A stretch of 64,000 nt of DNA from Dermanyssus gallinae (GCA_003439945.1 QVRM01005655.1:279795-343794), one strand, 5' to 3'; positions 12,371 to 26,153 are shown, counted from the stretch's first letter. The notes: generated by a model from the letters alone, not told the origin. Translations and numbers: made by a program.

Positions 12371-12663
12371 GTAGGAAGAAGAGAAGGAATCGAGAAGATA
12401 AAGAGGAACGAATAAAACAACGGACGGAAAACGTCAATAATCGGCCGTTAATAGGTGGCGATCAGACTCGCCTTCGGCAGATATCGGCATGCGTTGCGTC
12501 TGTGAGACGAATGTCACCATCATATTTGCGACTATTTGCGACAAGAGCACAAAACCGCCCATCAAAAAATGACTGGCCGACTGGCTGGAAGCAAAAGGTC
12601 CCGACAATGATGGTGGCGGGCCCGACAATGACTTCGGCGTCAAAGATTGGCGGCGATGGTCAC

Positions 12664-12798
12664 CTGATGATAGTTCGGATTTTCCCTCGTCGAGTCTCGG
12701 GCACGAACGAGAGCCGCTCTCGCCTCAGCGGCTTCATACACGGGCGGCTTCCGAGCCGATCGTGATTGGTTATAGCCCGCTGCCGGCACGAATAAGAG
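12664..12798 (-). CDS. Cuticle protein gene, exon 2 (end of signal peptide and mature N-terminus)
   Basis: The minus-strand exon is bounded by an acceptor (TTCGTCTTCAG) and a donor (CAG|GTGACC). It is 135 nt, exactly 45 codons, phase 0 at both ends. It begins LLFVPAAGYNQ, completing the hydrophobic signal peptide begun in exon 1, and continues with a charged Ala/Arg/Glu-rich segment ending PNYHQ. Its phase fits exon 1 upstream and exon 3 (4955-5176) downstream. It lies in a locally GC-rich island, unlike the AT-rich intron around it. I recognise no domain within it. Assignment to this gene rests on phase, strand and the signal peptide, not on homology. Confidence 0.55.
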
Positions 12799-14318
12799 CT
12801 GAAGACGAATATTCAGCAGCTGCTGCTTCTGGCAGAAGAATGGCGTGTCATTGCCTCTCCTGCGTCCGTCGTCGATCATAAGATAATATCTACTTCAGTT
12901 GATACCTAGCATTGATGTACCGCCGTTGTGGACCAGCAAGGATGTCTGCCGTCGCCAAGGACCATCGCCATCGCCAAGCGACAAGGCCTAAATAAACGTC
13001 GGGTCAACCTCAGCCATTATCATCAGACTAAATGGAGGCATTTGAAAAAGAAAAGCCAGGCGCTTCCGTTGATAGTGGAGTGAAACAAAAAAAAGTAATC
13101 TTTTTCGTCTAACCGTAGACAAACATTATTTCTTGTCGCGATCTGTCATTACATAGCTATGTTTACCGGATCGGAAAACTGTAGCTAATTGATACGCAGT
13201 TGCAGTTTTGAGGTGTCGCAGTTGCCTAGCTCCGCTAACATCATCGCCAAGTAGCGATGTATAGAGTCGACTTTGAATATCTGACTAATACGTAGAGATT
13301 TTTCAGCGAATCAGCTATCGCCATTGATAGTGAGAGTCGTCATTTTAATTCAACTTTAGACTATTTTTTCGATCACGAATTTGGCACGAGTTGTTTCGCT
13401 GTTCGAAACGAGATTTTAAATTGTACAATGTCACGGACTTCACCTGACAAAATATAAAGCTAAGTGTTTTTTAGGAAGTGTAGGAGGAAAATTGTTGTTG
13501 CGCGGAGACAGAAATCACTAATGAGTATGCTCTTAGCAAAACGTGTGGCACTTAGCTAAGAGTGTACTGTAAATCACCTCTAGCGTTACGGCAACTATCT
13601 CTACACAACAGCCATCCGCTCACCTTGCGGTACTGCTGTCGGAATAATACTTTGAGCTAGATCGAGTGTTAGCCATCTTCGTTGAAACCAAACGGGTAAA
13701 GCAGAAGCAGGGATTGCTTGCAGGTTGTGGGTTATTTATGGCTGTCTGTTCGTTAGTTTTTTTTTGTTTTGGTTGCGGAGGTGACTTGTGTTCGTTGTAG
13801 ATAGAAGCTTGTAGCTAACCTTTGCTCCAGGTGTTATTGCTCGTAGAAGCGACGTGCAGTCCTATGCCCCTATGCGGGCTGATGCTATGTCATTTCTGAC
13901 GTGTCTGTCCATGCTACCTTTTTTTTTGTTGAGTTTAAATAGAAATGAAGTGAGTGTTTTTTCTTTTGCTATACCGTTGTAGCAGCCCCTGCAGGCCGGT
14001 CTTCCTGATATGCGAACAGACAGTATCGCTTTTATGAATACCATCACTACTAATGATGATAGAGAAAACTCGTTTTGTGCGATCTGTGTCGCATATGTCG
14101 CAGTGACTACTATCTATGTACGTTACGGACGCTCGGCCGCAAATGTAATCGACAATATTTATTTTCTTTTTGTGGCGTTCATTAGAGGAGCTTTGTGTGC
14201 GGTGTGTGTGTCGTAAAGCGGTCATAGGCACACTGGTGACCCTGATCACGACCTGACCATGACCGGTATTGAAGCGTAGTATTAGTTCATGTTTCTGAGA
14301 AACATGGATATTATTTCA

Positions 14319-14320
<2 letters not shown>

Positions 14321-14373
<53 letters not shown>
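14321..14373. repeat. (TA)n array
   Basis: About 52 bp of pure TA. Confidence 0.97.
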
Positions 14374-14374
<1 letters not shown>

Positions 14375-15899
14375 CGAGAAATATTAATTATTTTGGTGTT
14401 ATTAGTGAACATAAGCGGTTAATGCCCATGGGAAGTAGAACGAATTATCATGAACCATCTGTATGAGAAGATGACTCATGCTTAAACAACAGGCACAAGT
14501 TTGTTTTCTTCTGTTGGCGTGTGATATGCATGCATGTTTTGAACGCAGAAACCTGATAGTAGTAAAAAACTCTTCATTTCATTGTAAACACCAATAATTC
14601 GCTTCGTAATTACAGTTTTTCGTTTAGAGGCCATAGGACGTAGACTACAAACATATGCGCTTCCAGTGCGTACCTATTTGAGTACTTCTCTAAAAAAACA
14701 ACACTTCAGGTTACTTAATTATTGCTATGCTTGCTTATGACTTAAGGGAAATGACGCGTATTGTAGCATCTACTAGCTCTGCTATAGGCTCGAACGTTTG
14801 CTTATTGTCAACGTGCATACGTTGTTGTCTCCGGTTCAAAAGAATATATGGAAGGATAGCCATAGTCTCATAGCCAAGTAAATACAGTACACTACGATGG
14901 TTTTGTGCCGATAGCTCAACTGTAGGCGGATGAAACTTTTTACACTCGTTACGGTAACGACACACAATCCCCTATGAGTGTCACGCTATGAGTTTCTGGC
15001 GTAGCTCAGCACAATGTCGATACATCGCTGGCGTACGTGTATAGGGAGTTATGTATTTTCAAGTAGAGCCCGCGTTTCTCAATCACAAACGGCGCACGGC
15101 AGAAGCAGCAGCATGCTTGTCGGCATGAGATGATTGCGTCACTAGCCGTCAAAGCAAGGTCAGCCAAGGACATCTGGCGGCCGGAATTTTTTACAGACTG
15201 ACCGGATGTTCATCTTCTTCTAGAATTCTTGACGGTGTTCTGATATACAGGTATATGTACATCTACTCGAACAAATATAGCACATACGCTCGCGGGATGT
15301 TCGCTTGAACATTCACAGCCGGCTGAAGCAATTGTCTATCGCAGTCGATCCGCGAAATGCAGACTGGTATCGATTGGTAAAACAGCGGATATGAGTGTTG
15401 CAATGCTCTTTCCTCTCGTCGTTGTTGTCGTCGTTTTTACTATAATCATCATGCTTTGTTGTCGTTGCCGTTGTTGTTGTTGTTGTTGTTGTAATTCTTC
15501 TTCCTCCTCTTCCTTAGGCCCTATCTTTGAAAAGATGTTTGTTCTTACTCTGATGCTGTTGTTGTTGTGTTGCTGTTGTGATCCTCATTCTTACTATTTC
15601 TAGGCGGTGATGGTCAATAAGTCAACGTGCATTATTTAGCTACGTCAGAGTGGGAGTCAGTGAGTGCTGCCAGAGGCATGTTCGATCGACCCTGGAGTTT
15701 CACATCTCACGTTGTAGTAGCTGTTTAGTACCGCATGATGCGTGGCGCGACCGATCTATGAGGTGCACACAGGAAGCCGAACCGCTATGCGTTGCTTGTT
15801 GCTTTTGCTGCAGTTATTGCTACTCATTTACAGCTTAGTCGGTCTATCGCATACGATGGATTGCGCATGAAAGTCTGTGTGCTTTAGGGTACCACAAAA

Positions 15900-16200
15900 G
15901 TGGCGGCGTGGTCTAGAGGACTGGTGCGCTAGTTATGGTTGTTATCTACCCGGGTGTCGCCGGTTCGATCCCTGTTGTTGATCGAATTCCCTATGAGCGA
16001 TGCTCATTGAGAATAGATGATAAACCATACCCATAAACAGCTGAGAATCAGCGGCCATGCTGCCACAAGGACTGTTGGGGAAACCCTAGATATCTTAAGA
16101 TGTCCGGCCCTCGGTACATTGAAGATATACTTCACGGTGAGTTCCAAGCTTGTAGGGGACCGAGGATGGTCTACAATTAAAAACAACCCTTTTAAAAATG
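15900..16200 (+). repeat. tRNA-derived SINE, family B, copy in plus orientation
   Basis: The head GTGGCGGCGTGGTCTAGAGG contains an A-box-like TGGTCTAGAGGA (15909-15920). The B-box GGTTCGATCCC lies at 15962-15972. The body includes GCTGCCACAAGGACTGTTGG and ends near GACCGAGGATGGTCTACAAT followed by an A-rich end. It is clearly related to copies at 4.2, 28.4, 38.2-39.1 and 58.5 kb. Confidence 0.85.
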
Positions 16201-17254
16201 GTTTTGATTGTAGGGTACAACAGCGAACGCTAGTTTAAAGTCGACAATGAAGACCATGGGGAAAAACTATGCAGCCAAAACACGTTGTTGGGCAATTCAG
16301 CCTTTATTATCGTAAAGCAGAACATCGCTCAGCCGAGTAAAACTGGAGCGTAAAATTAAAGAAAAAGAAGCGAAACAGCTCGTTTATCATGACCAAATCA
16401 AAGTGAGGTTTATGCTCGTTTCGTAAGTTGTAATTTGCCTGTGTTTTCCGGCTGCTCTTGCAAATACCAAGTGGTAATTGTTGGAGTTCTAGCAGCATGA
16501 GGGAACAACTCGAATTGCACCAACCAGTGAGATAACTGCTGCAACAATTATCTTTTTCATACGCACCCCAGGCCCCAAAAATATTTGCAAGACACCTTTT
16601 AGCGGTTATTGGTGGTTCACGCTTTCTATTATTTCTATTATTTCTCCTGCTGTTGTCGTTATTTGAGTCGTTTCGTTTCCATAATTACGTCTTTTGTTGC
16701 ACGCAGACTATATTTATTTATAGAACTAATTTTCCTGAATACCAAAGTCGTTTTCCAACCGTTGTCGTTTGAAAGCTTGTCACGCTTACTACCGATGCGT
16801 CGTGGTTGTTGATAGCGGCGTTGGAGTTTTCGCTAGTCCACACTATGGTGGTGGGTCAGGTCATCGTACGGAATTTGCGCTCATAATGTCGTAATAGGCC
16901 ACCAAACATCTCTTGCGTTGCCCCGACGTGTGTTGTTCGCTCTCGATGGCCGTTTGCTCGCTCAGGCAAGCACTAAATTGGCTGAGCACTGGAAGTCATC
17001 ACTGGTCATCAGTGGCAACAATAGCTAGTCCTCTCGCTGATGATACCAGCAGCAGCAAGGACGAGACTTTGGCTTCGACGAAAAGTCAACTCGCGAAGTA
17101 TGGGACGTATGAAAGAAGAGCTCCCGATAAAGTGATTCTGATGATCATAGTCTTGAAATGTAGCGTGCATAAACGTATCGCGTCTAGACGTTGCCTTGTG
17201 GTGACGCGCGTTGTGACCGAGGGGCTGATTTTATATGTATGATTCCCTTCATAA

Positions 17255-17290
<36 letters not shown>

Positions 17291-17613
17291 AATAAATAAA
17301 TAAAATATTGCAGCATATCTTGTGGCAGCGCTTGCCTTAGCCAGTGTCCTGCACTTTGCACTTCTGCATCTACTGGTGTGTCCGTATACTGGTTTCTTGC
17401 GGTGGCGAAGTGCAGCATCTTCCGCACCACGCGACTGCAGCTTCACCAGCTTTATTGGTCGACTGTCTATTGCTTGTTGTGGACGTGATGACGACAACAC
17501 TTCGACCGGTTCTGACTGAATTCGTTGCGATTTCACTGCAGTTAAGTTCTCAGTTGACCGCTCGGGGCTCGCCTCGCTTACCGCGGCGCCAATGACGGGT
17601 AAGACGACAGGTA

Positions 17614-17692
17614 AGACAACAACAACAACAACAACAACAACAACAGCAGCAGCAGCAGCAGCAACAACAACAAAAACAACAACAACAGAAGT
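17614..17692. repeat. (CAA)n(CAG)n tract
   Basis: ACA repeats then CAG then CAA. The long frames on both strands are low complexity only. Confidence 0.93.
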
Positions 17693-18534
17693 AAAGAAGG
17701 TGTGCCGAACGGGTGACCCTGACGGTGGTGCGATCCGTAACACGACAGCAGCAACACCAGTAACCAGAACAAGTAAGCAATTGTGCGGGGGCGGATTACG
17801 CAAGGTATACACGTTTGATCGGCAATTACCTCCAACGATGGACTGCCTCCTAATGAGCGTAATCTGTTCATTTTTACATTAATTCACGACGTTGTGGCCG
17901 TCGGATATCATGACATTGCTGTTACAACGACGTTACACCATACACATATACGTACGTCGTAGGTAACATGTACGTACACACACACACATATATATATATA
18001 TATAAATATAACCCGGATAAGTCAGAAATTCTGTCAATAAGCAAGCAGCAGTGTACTTGCGTTACCTTGTGCTCTTTACCATTGCGAAGCGCCGCATCAG
18101 CGGCAAAGATTTGTGCTTGTGTTTACGGGGCTAAAACTTACGTACGATCGTATTAAAATCGCTGTATTTTCATCGCCAATGTAGTAAATATTTTGTTGCG
18201 GCAGATCGATCAGAGACAGTTTGTTTTTTACACATCTGGATGATATTACTACTTTTCTCGTAGCTTGTCGTGTTGTAATCAAATTTGACATTTGACAAGA
18301 CCGTACACATGGTAAACGGATCATATGAATCAGTTAATTCGCTCCTAATTAGCTGTTTCTATACCACCATGCCGATGAATGCCTGACACATCGGTTCACC
18401 TAAAATGACACGATAAACCGCCCGAACACTTGCGCTCTTCTTTTGAAAACGAATCATTTTCTGAATAGCTTGGTTGCTGACGAAGAGAAATGCGTCGTCT
18501 ACAACAACGTAACAAAGTTACATGCATAGCCCTG

Positions 18535-18697
<163 letters not shown>

Positions 18698-19182
18698 CGT
18701 CTGTTAGAAGACCCAGAACACTCCGAAACCGTCCTCTTTTTCATTCTTAACTTATGTTTTTGCCCACGACAGAGAAAAAATAAGCGTGTGAACTAAAAAA
18801 AACTCATTTGAATGTGTTTATCAACTAGACGCATTGATTCTACGTTCTTAGCCCTTCGCTACACCAGCGAGCGTCATTGCTTCTAGACTTCATTCCTTAG
18901 AAGACGGTTATTTTGAAGGTGCTATTACGGGTAGGAAGACTCATTTTACTTAGGGTCATGTAGGTATCATTTTCTAAGGTTACGCTGTATTTCGGGATGT
19001 CTTCTACCAGGTTAAAACAAAGCCTTCGTGTTATTTTTGGAAAAAGTAACGGCGAAAGTTAATATATGCATATTTACTTGTATATACTAATATATACATA
19101 CATGTGCATATACGACGAGAATTAAAGCGTTGTTAAATGCAGTTCCGTGAATAACCCATGTTTTGAAAGTGAGTAGGAAAAC

Positions 19183-19184
<2 letters not shown>

Positions 19185-19260
<76 letters not shown>
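19185..19260. repeat. (TA)n array
   Basis: About 76 bp with a phase slip (AATATA) near 19240. Confidence 0.97.
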
Positions 19261-19722
19261 TAACGTGCAAAACTAGTTAATGGTCATTCTGTCTACGAAG
19301 AAAGACATTAACTCGTGCAAGCATCAACCGGGAAATACTTAACGGACAGTATTAACGCCGTTTATTAAAAAAAAAACCGAAGAGAACAAATACACGTAAC
19401 CACAAACGTACACACGCGTATTCCAATCTATAAAGGCAACGTCGGATAATCGAGCATCGTCCGGCGGACAGAAAGACCCCCGCTTCGAGTCACAACACGC
19501 GGTGACCCGGTTTTACCAGTTTGCCCCCCAGGCATAACGTGTGTCTTAGTCTTTTAATCAGACACCTCTTCTAGTACAATTCCTGTTGTTTGTGTTCCAT
19601 TTGTTACGCCACTGGCCACCTATCCGCTGAGCGCGCGTCGTTAACTAGCTTGCTGCTACGGCCTTGATCGTCTTCCATATTTTATTTATACATGTATACA
19701 TGTAAATATGTGCGTGTTGATA

Positions 19723-19725
<3 letters not shown>

Positions 19726-19809
<84 letters not shown>

Positions 19810-19810
19810 G
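19726..19810. repeat. (TA)n array next to mariner relic
   Basis: About 80 bp of TA. Confidence 0.97.
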
Positions 19811-19904
19811 AAAATGGGATATGGTGATACGCTCGTGCGTTAAAGCGGCCATTACTAAATCAGTCGGTAGACTCAATTTTAGCGCCAAAATCTTGGTTGC
19901 TTTC

Positions 19905-20460
19905 TGAGAAAGCGGATATATGGTAAATGAAAACGTGCTCTAAGGGCGCAGGAAGTCCCCAGAGTACCAAAACGACCACTCGAATATAGTCATGTTGCAC
20001 TATTGGTGAGATATCAGAGGCATCGTTCACTTTGAACTTCTGAGAAGAAACCAGAAAACAACGCGAATTCCTGGCTGCCAACAACGACAGCGAGTTGTTT
20101 ACGAACAATTTATTTGCGCGCGTTTACTCGTGAACAGGAAATAGGTCATTGTTCAGCAAGACAACGCGCGCTCCTGTGAGAGTAACACCAACAGCAAAAA
20201 ACACGACCTCGGCTGGGAACTTACTGAGTACCCACCATACTCTATAGACCTTGCACCTTTTTGACTGAAAGACATTTAAAGTCGTTCGAAAAGTCCAAAG
20301 TGGGTGCAAAAGTTCCTAGTTTATAGAAAAGGTGTTTTACAAAAGAGGAATCAAAAAGCTGGTTTCTCATTGGCAGAATGCCATTGAAAGGGAGGAAGAC
20401 CATATTGATGAATGAAATGAGCATGTTCTTGCAAAATCGTATCTTTGCTTCAAACAAGGA
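19905..20460 (+). pseudogene. Mariner-type DNA transposase relic
   Basis: In plus-strand frames interrupted by stops I read DIRGIVHFELL, RVVYEQF, VIVQQDNARS, DLGWELTEYPPYSIDLAPF and further on SHWQNAIEREEDHIDE. These match the order of conserved mariner transposase blocks: W-D-x-x-G-I-x-H-x-E-L-L, Q-D-N-A-R, L-G-W-E, Y-P-P-Y-S-x-D-L-A-P, and the C-terminal R-W-x-x-x-I. The N-terminal helix-turn-helix and terminal inverted repeats are not seen. The left end abuts (TA)n at 19726-19810. TA is the mariner target, but no clean TA duplication can be defined. Confidence 0.85.
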
Positions 20461-21073
20461 ACGGCAAAAACGTTTGCGTCAACTCTCTCCCCTCTCTCTC
20501 TCTCTCTCTCTCTTTATACATATATATATATATATATATATATGTACGTGCTCCCTGATCTCAAAGGAAATGAATCACCTTAAACGCAGCCACCCACTCG
20601 CGGTGGCTGCTTTCAGCGATATATATATACAGCTTTACTAATCGTGGAAAACTAGTGGTAAAACTGATTTATTCCGTATGCCCTGTACCCAACTCAGAAT
20701 GAAGCTGCAAGCTAAATCCTGCTATAACTGCAGTGTTTTTTTTATACTGAGCAATAAATGGTGTCTTGGAAACTAACACTGAGACGTCCCCTAACATACC
20801 CCTACGCCCTTGTAAAGGCGCTCCTCAAAAATAATGAATTTTGGTTTATAGTAAGAAGATTCGCAGACATTGTCTCCGAGGCGAAAACAACAAAGCACAA
20901 AATCGTTTAGCCTTAATAGCAAGATCAAAATGTCAGGTGAAGTAATCTTGAGCAGACAGTACTGCGGCCACCCCCCAACAAGGGTAAAGAGGATGACTGG
21001 ATTTTAGTGGGTTTGTGAGTGCTACTGTACCGTGGCTTTGAAAACAACGCCCGGCATTATGCATCTTACCAGG

Positions 21074-21108
<35 letters not shown>

Positions 21109-21482
21109 ATTGTGTTATGACGGAAACATCTTTTTTAGTTACAGATGCTAACTTTAACACAACTCTGCAAATAAATATTCATTCTGCAAGGTGGTTCAGT
21201 GACTACGACATGGTCTCATGTTTTGGAGGTCATGGATTCTAATCTTGGACCAGTCATTCATCAATTAGTTTTCATGTCAGGCCATTGAATTCTAATCGGC
21301 CCTGGCCCGAGAAAAACGAGAAGCACAGATTCACGAACAAAATATGGTTTATTACCATCCCCCCTTACGACTGTTAAAACTTTTATAACTACGAACTCCC
21401 TAACGATTGTAAAAAAATTATAACTTCACGCAAAAAAATGCTAAGAATAAATTGGAAGAAAGTACAGGTTATGTGTGTAGTA

Positions 21483-21483
<1 letters not shown>

Positions 21484-21545
<62 letters not shown>

Positions 21546-21600
21546 TAATATATATAGCTTGTAGCATAGAGTATATATATACATATATATATATATATAA
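21484..21600. repeat. (TA)n arrays
   Basis: About 57 bp of TA, a 35-bp spacer, then a second shorter array. Confidence 0.96.
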
Positions 21601-24219
21601 TTGTTCTTGGGAAGGGCACGTTGTTATGCAATGTCGTAGTGCATTATTTGATAACCGGCATACTATATACTACATGGTAAAGACCTTCACCGCCGAGGAC
21701 CGTATCATTCGATTTCGATTTTCAGACACCTATTGCAGCACCAAACGCGATACTGTTGCATTATTTCATTGTCTGTAGCTCGTATAGGGGGGGGGGGGGG
21801 CAAATTTTGCGGTTTATCGTACGCGCAGCACATACGAGTTGCCAAGGTACAATTCTCTGAGTTCAGTAGCGAGCATCGTAGGCAAAGTCGTTACGCAAAC
21901 GTATTCTGTAGTTCGTTTCGTCGTGAAGCTACCTGAGCAGCGTCCCACGATCATCATCGGCGTCTGTGCATAATTCCGACCTCTCACTCCGCACCATATA
22001 TATAGCGCATTCCGAGTGCGGCTTCCTCTCGCTGAGGCAGAACGTTGCAGGTTGGCCATAATTGATACCAGCCAAGCGTGCCCATCTACTAATACGATCT
22101 TGCGATCCGCTCGGTCCCGCATACGGCAGACATATCAGTCTGACAGGCCAATGTCCGCTACGTAAACTCTGTTTTGTCTGTTCATATCTCTCTCTCTCTC
22201 TCTCTCGAATCCAGATAATGCTTTGCTCACGATTTATTTATATAAATATGTGCGCACATGTATATATATATATATATATATATTTCAGTTCAAAAACATG
22301 TTGTCGTCATGACAGCGTAAATGTAAATTTGCTCTGCACGTTGAGTAATTTGCATCCGAGATGAGAACCGTGGTGAATGATTGAGGTGCCCTTCTCCGTG
22401 GTGTCGTGGTTGTTAATCTTCCCTGTCCATGCCACATGAAGCCGTCATTAATACAGTTCCTGTGTGTTGTTGTCGTTGTAACTGTTATTTGTTTTGTAGT
22501 TAGCGGTAGTAGCGGTCGTTGTTGCTGTTCTATATTATTATTATATATTGTTGTTGTTGTTATTGTTGTAGCTGTTGGTGACATTGTTGTCGATGGCGGT
22601 TGGGTAATATTTTGCGGCTGTTACTGCGATGTTAATATCTTGATGATATTGCTGTTATTACTATAGTTATTGCTGCGGATATTATTATTATTATTGAACT
22701 TCCATGGTTGTTCTTGGGTAGCTGTAATAGTGGTAGTAGCACTTCGACTAATAGCGTATTCCTATGGCTACTGTTGGTGTTATTGGCATCAATACAACGT
22801 CTGCGGTTATGACTGCATCTTCATGCAATCACATGTCTTAAGCTAAAGTTCGTTGTCGTAAGTTGTCTTTAAGTTTGCCTTACGTTTATTGTTGTTTGTT
22901 CGTGACATTTTCGTCTTCGTTCTTTGCTAGTGGTAGTGTTACTATTTTGCACGATGTCTTATGGCATTACATGATGGTGCTTCTGGTGCTGCTGCTGCAA
23001 TTCGCGTTAAAACTATTGCCCCCTCCTCCAGCTGCACTTGTTTTCCTTGGGGCTTACGTATGAACACGCAGTGAGCGAAGGTAAGAGATCGAATGTAGCG
23101 AAACGAAATTGTGGACAGAATAACGCAAACGTTTTTTGAATGTTTCGTGAAAAATATTCATCGAGGTTCCCCGCAAAGCTGTGCCCTCGCTATCCGTTGT
23201 GAGCTAACTAACTTCTGGAATTTAATCGCCACTGAGTGGACGTCATACAAAGATTGTTGTCATAAGTCTATAATCGACAATGGAACCATACCTAAGAAAA
23301 TAATTAAAAAAAACGTGACACAGCTGATGGTAAACGTTGTTATATATAGATTGATTGTATATATATATATTTATATGCATGTAATTATTGATATATTTAT
23401 ACACATACTTACACATGCGTATCGAGTACGGGATGCTTAATCGCTATGCAATTTATGTGTTTGACGGCTGTTCATTTATTAGCATCAACAGCAAGTCACA
23501 GCTAAAGCACCTTCAAATTTCTGATGGTAGATGTTGAACGAAGAGCGGTGTTGTTCAGTGTATATCGTCTGTTGGCTTGGGGTCAGTGCGTTGACCGGCT
23601 TGTGGTGACCATGGAGTCGTGATCGACACTCGTACTTTGCAATCGGGTATACTTATTGTCTTGAACTCGCCAACAGTGTCTAACTCCACAAACATTGAAC
23701 TCTACCTCCTGAACGCCTGCTTGTCTGACACCTATACGCTTCACCCTATTGACAAGGGCTTACATGTTTTTTACGCAGTGTCGTAAACGTAATACGTCGG
23801 TGACTGTTAATAAGCGAAAAGTTAAGACTAATGTAAGGCAAGCAGATTGTTTAACCGTGCTTTAAAAAAATCTCTGCATTGTGCGTTTACACAAGTTTGC
23901 GATATATTTTTCTTCAAACAAAGTAAGCTATTATATTTTAGGGCATGGTTCCGCTTGCCGTGGAATGACCTAGAATTAAAATTTGTTTTTTTAAGGAGAT
24001 TGATTTTAAGCCGTGGAATGATCTGTTCCTAGTCTACTAAGGCGTGAAATACAGGCTATTCAACCGAAGCCGTTTAGGAGCTGTGTAAAAGGCGCTTTAA
24101 AAAAATTGCATATCAATTAACATATCACACAGCATGCATGGCAAATATGGCGAAAAGTATAACCTCGACCATGAAAGCTTTGTCTTCTTTTCAAATCGAA
24201 CCGGCGTTTGCGTCTACCA

Positions 24220-24269
24220 GATTTGTTAGACGCAGTCGCTTGTATAGGATTTGTTAGACGCAGTCGCTT
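24220..24269. repeat. 22-bp direct repeat
   Basis: GATTTGTTAGACGCAGTCGC plus TT occurs at 24220-24241 and 24248-24269. Confidence 0.93.
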
Positions 24270-24409
24270 GAATAGCTAATGTCATCGTCTCCTAAGCCTA
24301 GATCGTAAAGCTTTTGCTCGACAACTTCTTAAGCAAGTAACCCATTCCGAAGTTCAGAACCCTCGCGGGGTGGTATAAGATCATTCGTGGAGCACATCCT
24401 AGGATCGAC

Positions 24410-24960
24410 CCAAGCATGGGAAGTAAAAACAGAAGTAGGAATGAAAGTGCTAAAAGAAAAACACAAAAGGTGCAAGGAAAGGCTATACGCTTTCCGAGAC
24501 CGACGCGGCTGAAAAAGCACAGCTGTGGACCAAAAGTGTTTGCAAGGGCTGGGACAAAAGGCGCTGGACAGGCGGGGGAACCCATGAGTGACCGCGGTCA
24601 AATGATCCTCCGATAGGGCAATCGCCACTTCTTCTTATGGCCGATAGCATTGTTCTATGGAGATCTGGGCCATTGAATGGTAAGGGTTTAAGAAGGCGCG
24701 TTTAGTGGGTATGGGTCTCAGCGGTGTAACATCCACCAGCCTGGACCGTGTCTCACAGATAGCTCGAGGTCAGAAGTGGGGTTCCTTTCACGTAGCAGTA
24801 GCGCGTAACTTTAACTCTCTGTGCAATTAACTCTTTCCTACAAAAATTGATTGAGTTAGTGCTGATTTAAATAGCCACAGTGTCTAGCATTACTGTTGCA
24901 TCGTCTTAGCCATTTGTCGAGACAGTTGCTAGAATAAAAACAAAACGAAACGGAATGAGT
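24410..24960 (+). mobile_element. R1-like 3' end, tandem unit 1
   Basis: Sequence around 24535-24640 (GGCTGGGACAAAAGGCGCTG, then a segment near CCCATGAGTGACCGCGGTCA) aligns with 45900-46030 and with the next unit at about 25045. It is probably the end of ORF2 plus 3' UTR of an R1-like element. All frames are broken. Confidence 0.55.
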
Positions 24961-25410
24961 ACTTTGCTCCATTGTCGCCGGATGCTGGCACGAGTCACAC
25001 GTGGAAGCCAAAGCGCAACCTTGAGTCAAACGCAACAGCTGAGGCAAAGTTTGCTGGATAGGTGGGGGACCTGTGAGTGACCCTCGGCCAAATGATCCGA
25101 CAGGGCGTTCGACACTTCTCCTGATGGCCCATAGCACTGTTGGCCATGAGAGCATGAAATTTAGGTGGCGGGGGGGCGTTTGATGGGTGTGGGTCGTAGC
25201 GGCGTAACATCCATCCGCTAGGATCTTGTCCTACACAGCTGGAGATTAAAAGTAAAATTCCCTACTCGTTGCGGTAGTGCTTAATTGCATTTGACCCTTC
25301 TCTACGCAAAAAAAACGTCTGGGTTAGTGTTATCCTATCTAGCACAGTGTAGCATTGTCGAAATAGTAAAGAAGAACAACAAGTCGAAAAAGAATGAGCA
25401 TTTTGCTCCA
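24961..25410 (+). mobile_element. R1-like 3' end, tandem unit 2
   Basis: About 490 bp downstream the same order of motifs recurs: GCTGGATAGGTGGGGGACCT, GTGAGTGACC, then GGCGTAACATCCATCC and TTAATTGCATTTGACCC. The two units are diverged (many substitutions), so the tandem arrangement is old. Confidence 0.55.
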
Positions 25411-26075
25411 TCGCTGCCGTTTGCTGGCACATGTCGCGCAAACGTTCTTGATAAAATTCGTGATAATCGGTAATCCTTCTAGTGTCTCGACCGCTAGCGT
25501 GTCAAAGTCCTGCTCGTGTCGATGTTCTGTATCTTTTCAAAGCTTTTTCTGTTTGGCGAGCATTACCGTGCAATCGGCGCAAAGTTTACGCATTTGCTTT
25601 AGCATGTATGCATTTTGCACAAGCACTTCATCAATAAACACGATTCCTTAGATTCTTAGCACTTCCTACAATTCCTGGTCCATTTCGGCACCTTCCGTTG
25701 ATTCCACGTTTACTACGGCGTTGCCACCTTGAACTTCCGAAGAAACTTAATACAGACAATACGGGTCTCTTAAACTTGTGCCACATGCCCTCAATAATCT
25801 GTTCATAAATTGTGACCAAAATCCATCCGACATAGTTCAGACTTTTACTGGCTTCCTCCTGGCTTGCAGCTACACTAGATCTACGAGTGCGAACTTTGAG
25901 GTGGACAGGAGATCGGTACAAGATGTGATTGCCTCCCAAACAACACAATTGTCTTCACCGTAGGGTAGAAATGTTACTGCATCTGGCCGTTTCTCATCTA
26001 TCAAACTAGATGAGGTAAGTATTCCATTTAGTGGGAATAGTAGTTTGGTTAATGGAAGTGTGTCGAAGAAACGTC
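25400..26075 (-). pseudogene. LINE ORF2 C-terminal domain fragment (RPD family), copy 1
   Basis: On the minus strand from about 26000 the frame reads KRPDAVTFLPYGEDNCVVWE, followed in another frame by ASQEEASKSLNYVGWILV and later CRNGPGIVGS. This order (R-P-D, V-W-E/D, Ala-rich block, a K-x-Y segment, and a final R-G-N-x-A-type motif) matches the C-terminal region seen in many invertebrate LINE-encoded proteins. Several frame changes show it is dead. The family name is uncertain. Confidence 0.5.
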
Positions 26076-26107
26076 GCCATGTTTCTGCTGCAGGTACATA
26101 TGTAAAT

Positions 26108-26111
26108 AATA

Positions 26112-26150
<39 letters not shown>
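26108..26150. repeat. (TA)n array
   Basis: About 40 bp of TA close to the LINE fragment at 25.4-26.1 kb. Confidence 0.95.

Positions 26151-26153
<3 letters not shown>

Noticed and set aside
12013..12437. Minus-strand frames of 124-135 codons made of Cys, Val and Leu runs
   Set aside because: They are frames of a (CAA)n tract (GTT/TGT/TTG on the other strand) with no conserved sequence.
17249..17882. Overlapping frames of up to 187 codons on both strands
   Set aside because: They span (CAA)n and (AAT)n tracts. The non-repetitive parts show no domain or clear splice boundaries.
22285..22670. Frames over the 22.3-22.7 kb region
   Set aside because: They are Thr/Val-rich readings of degenerate (TTG)n repeats.
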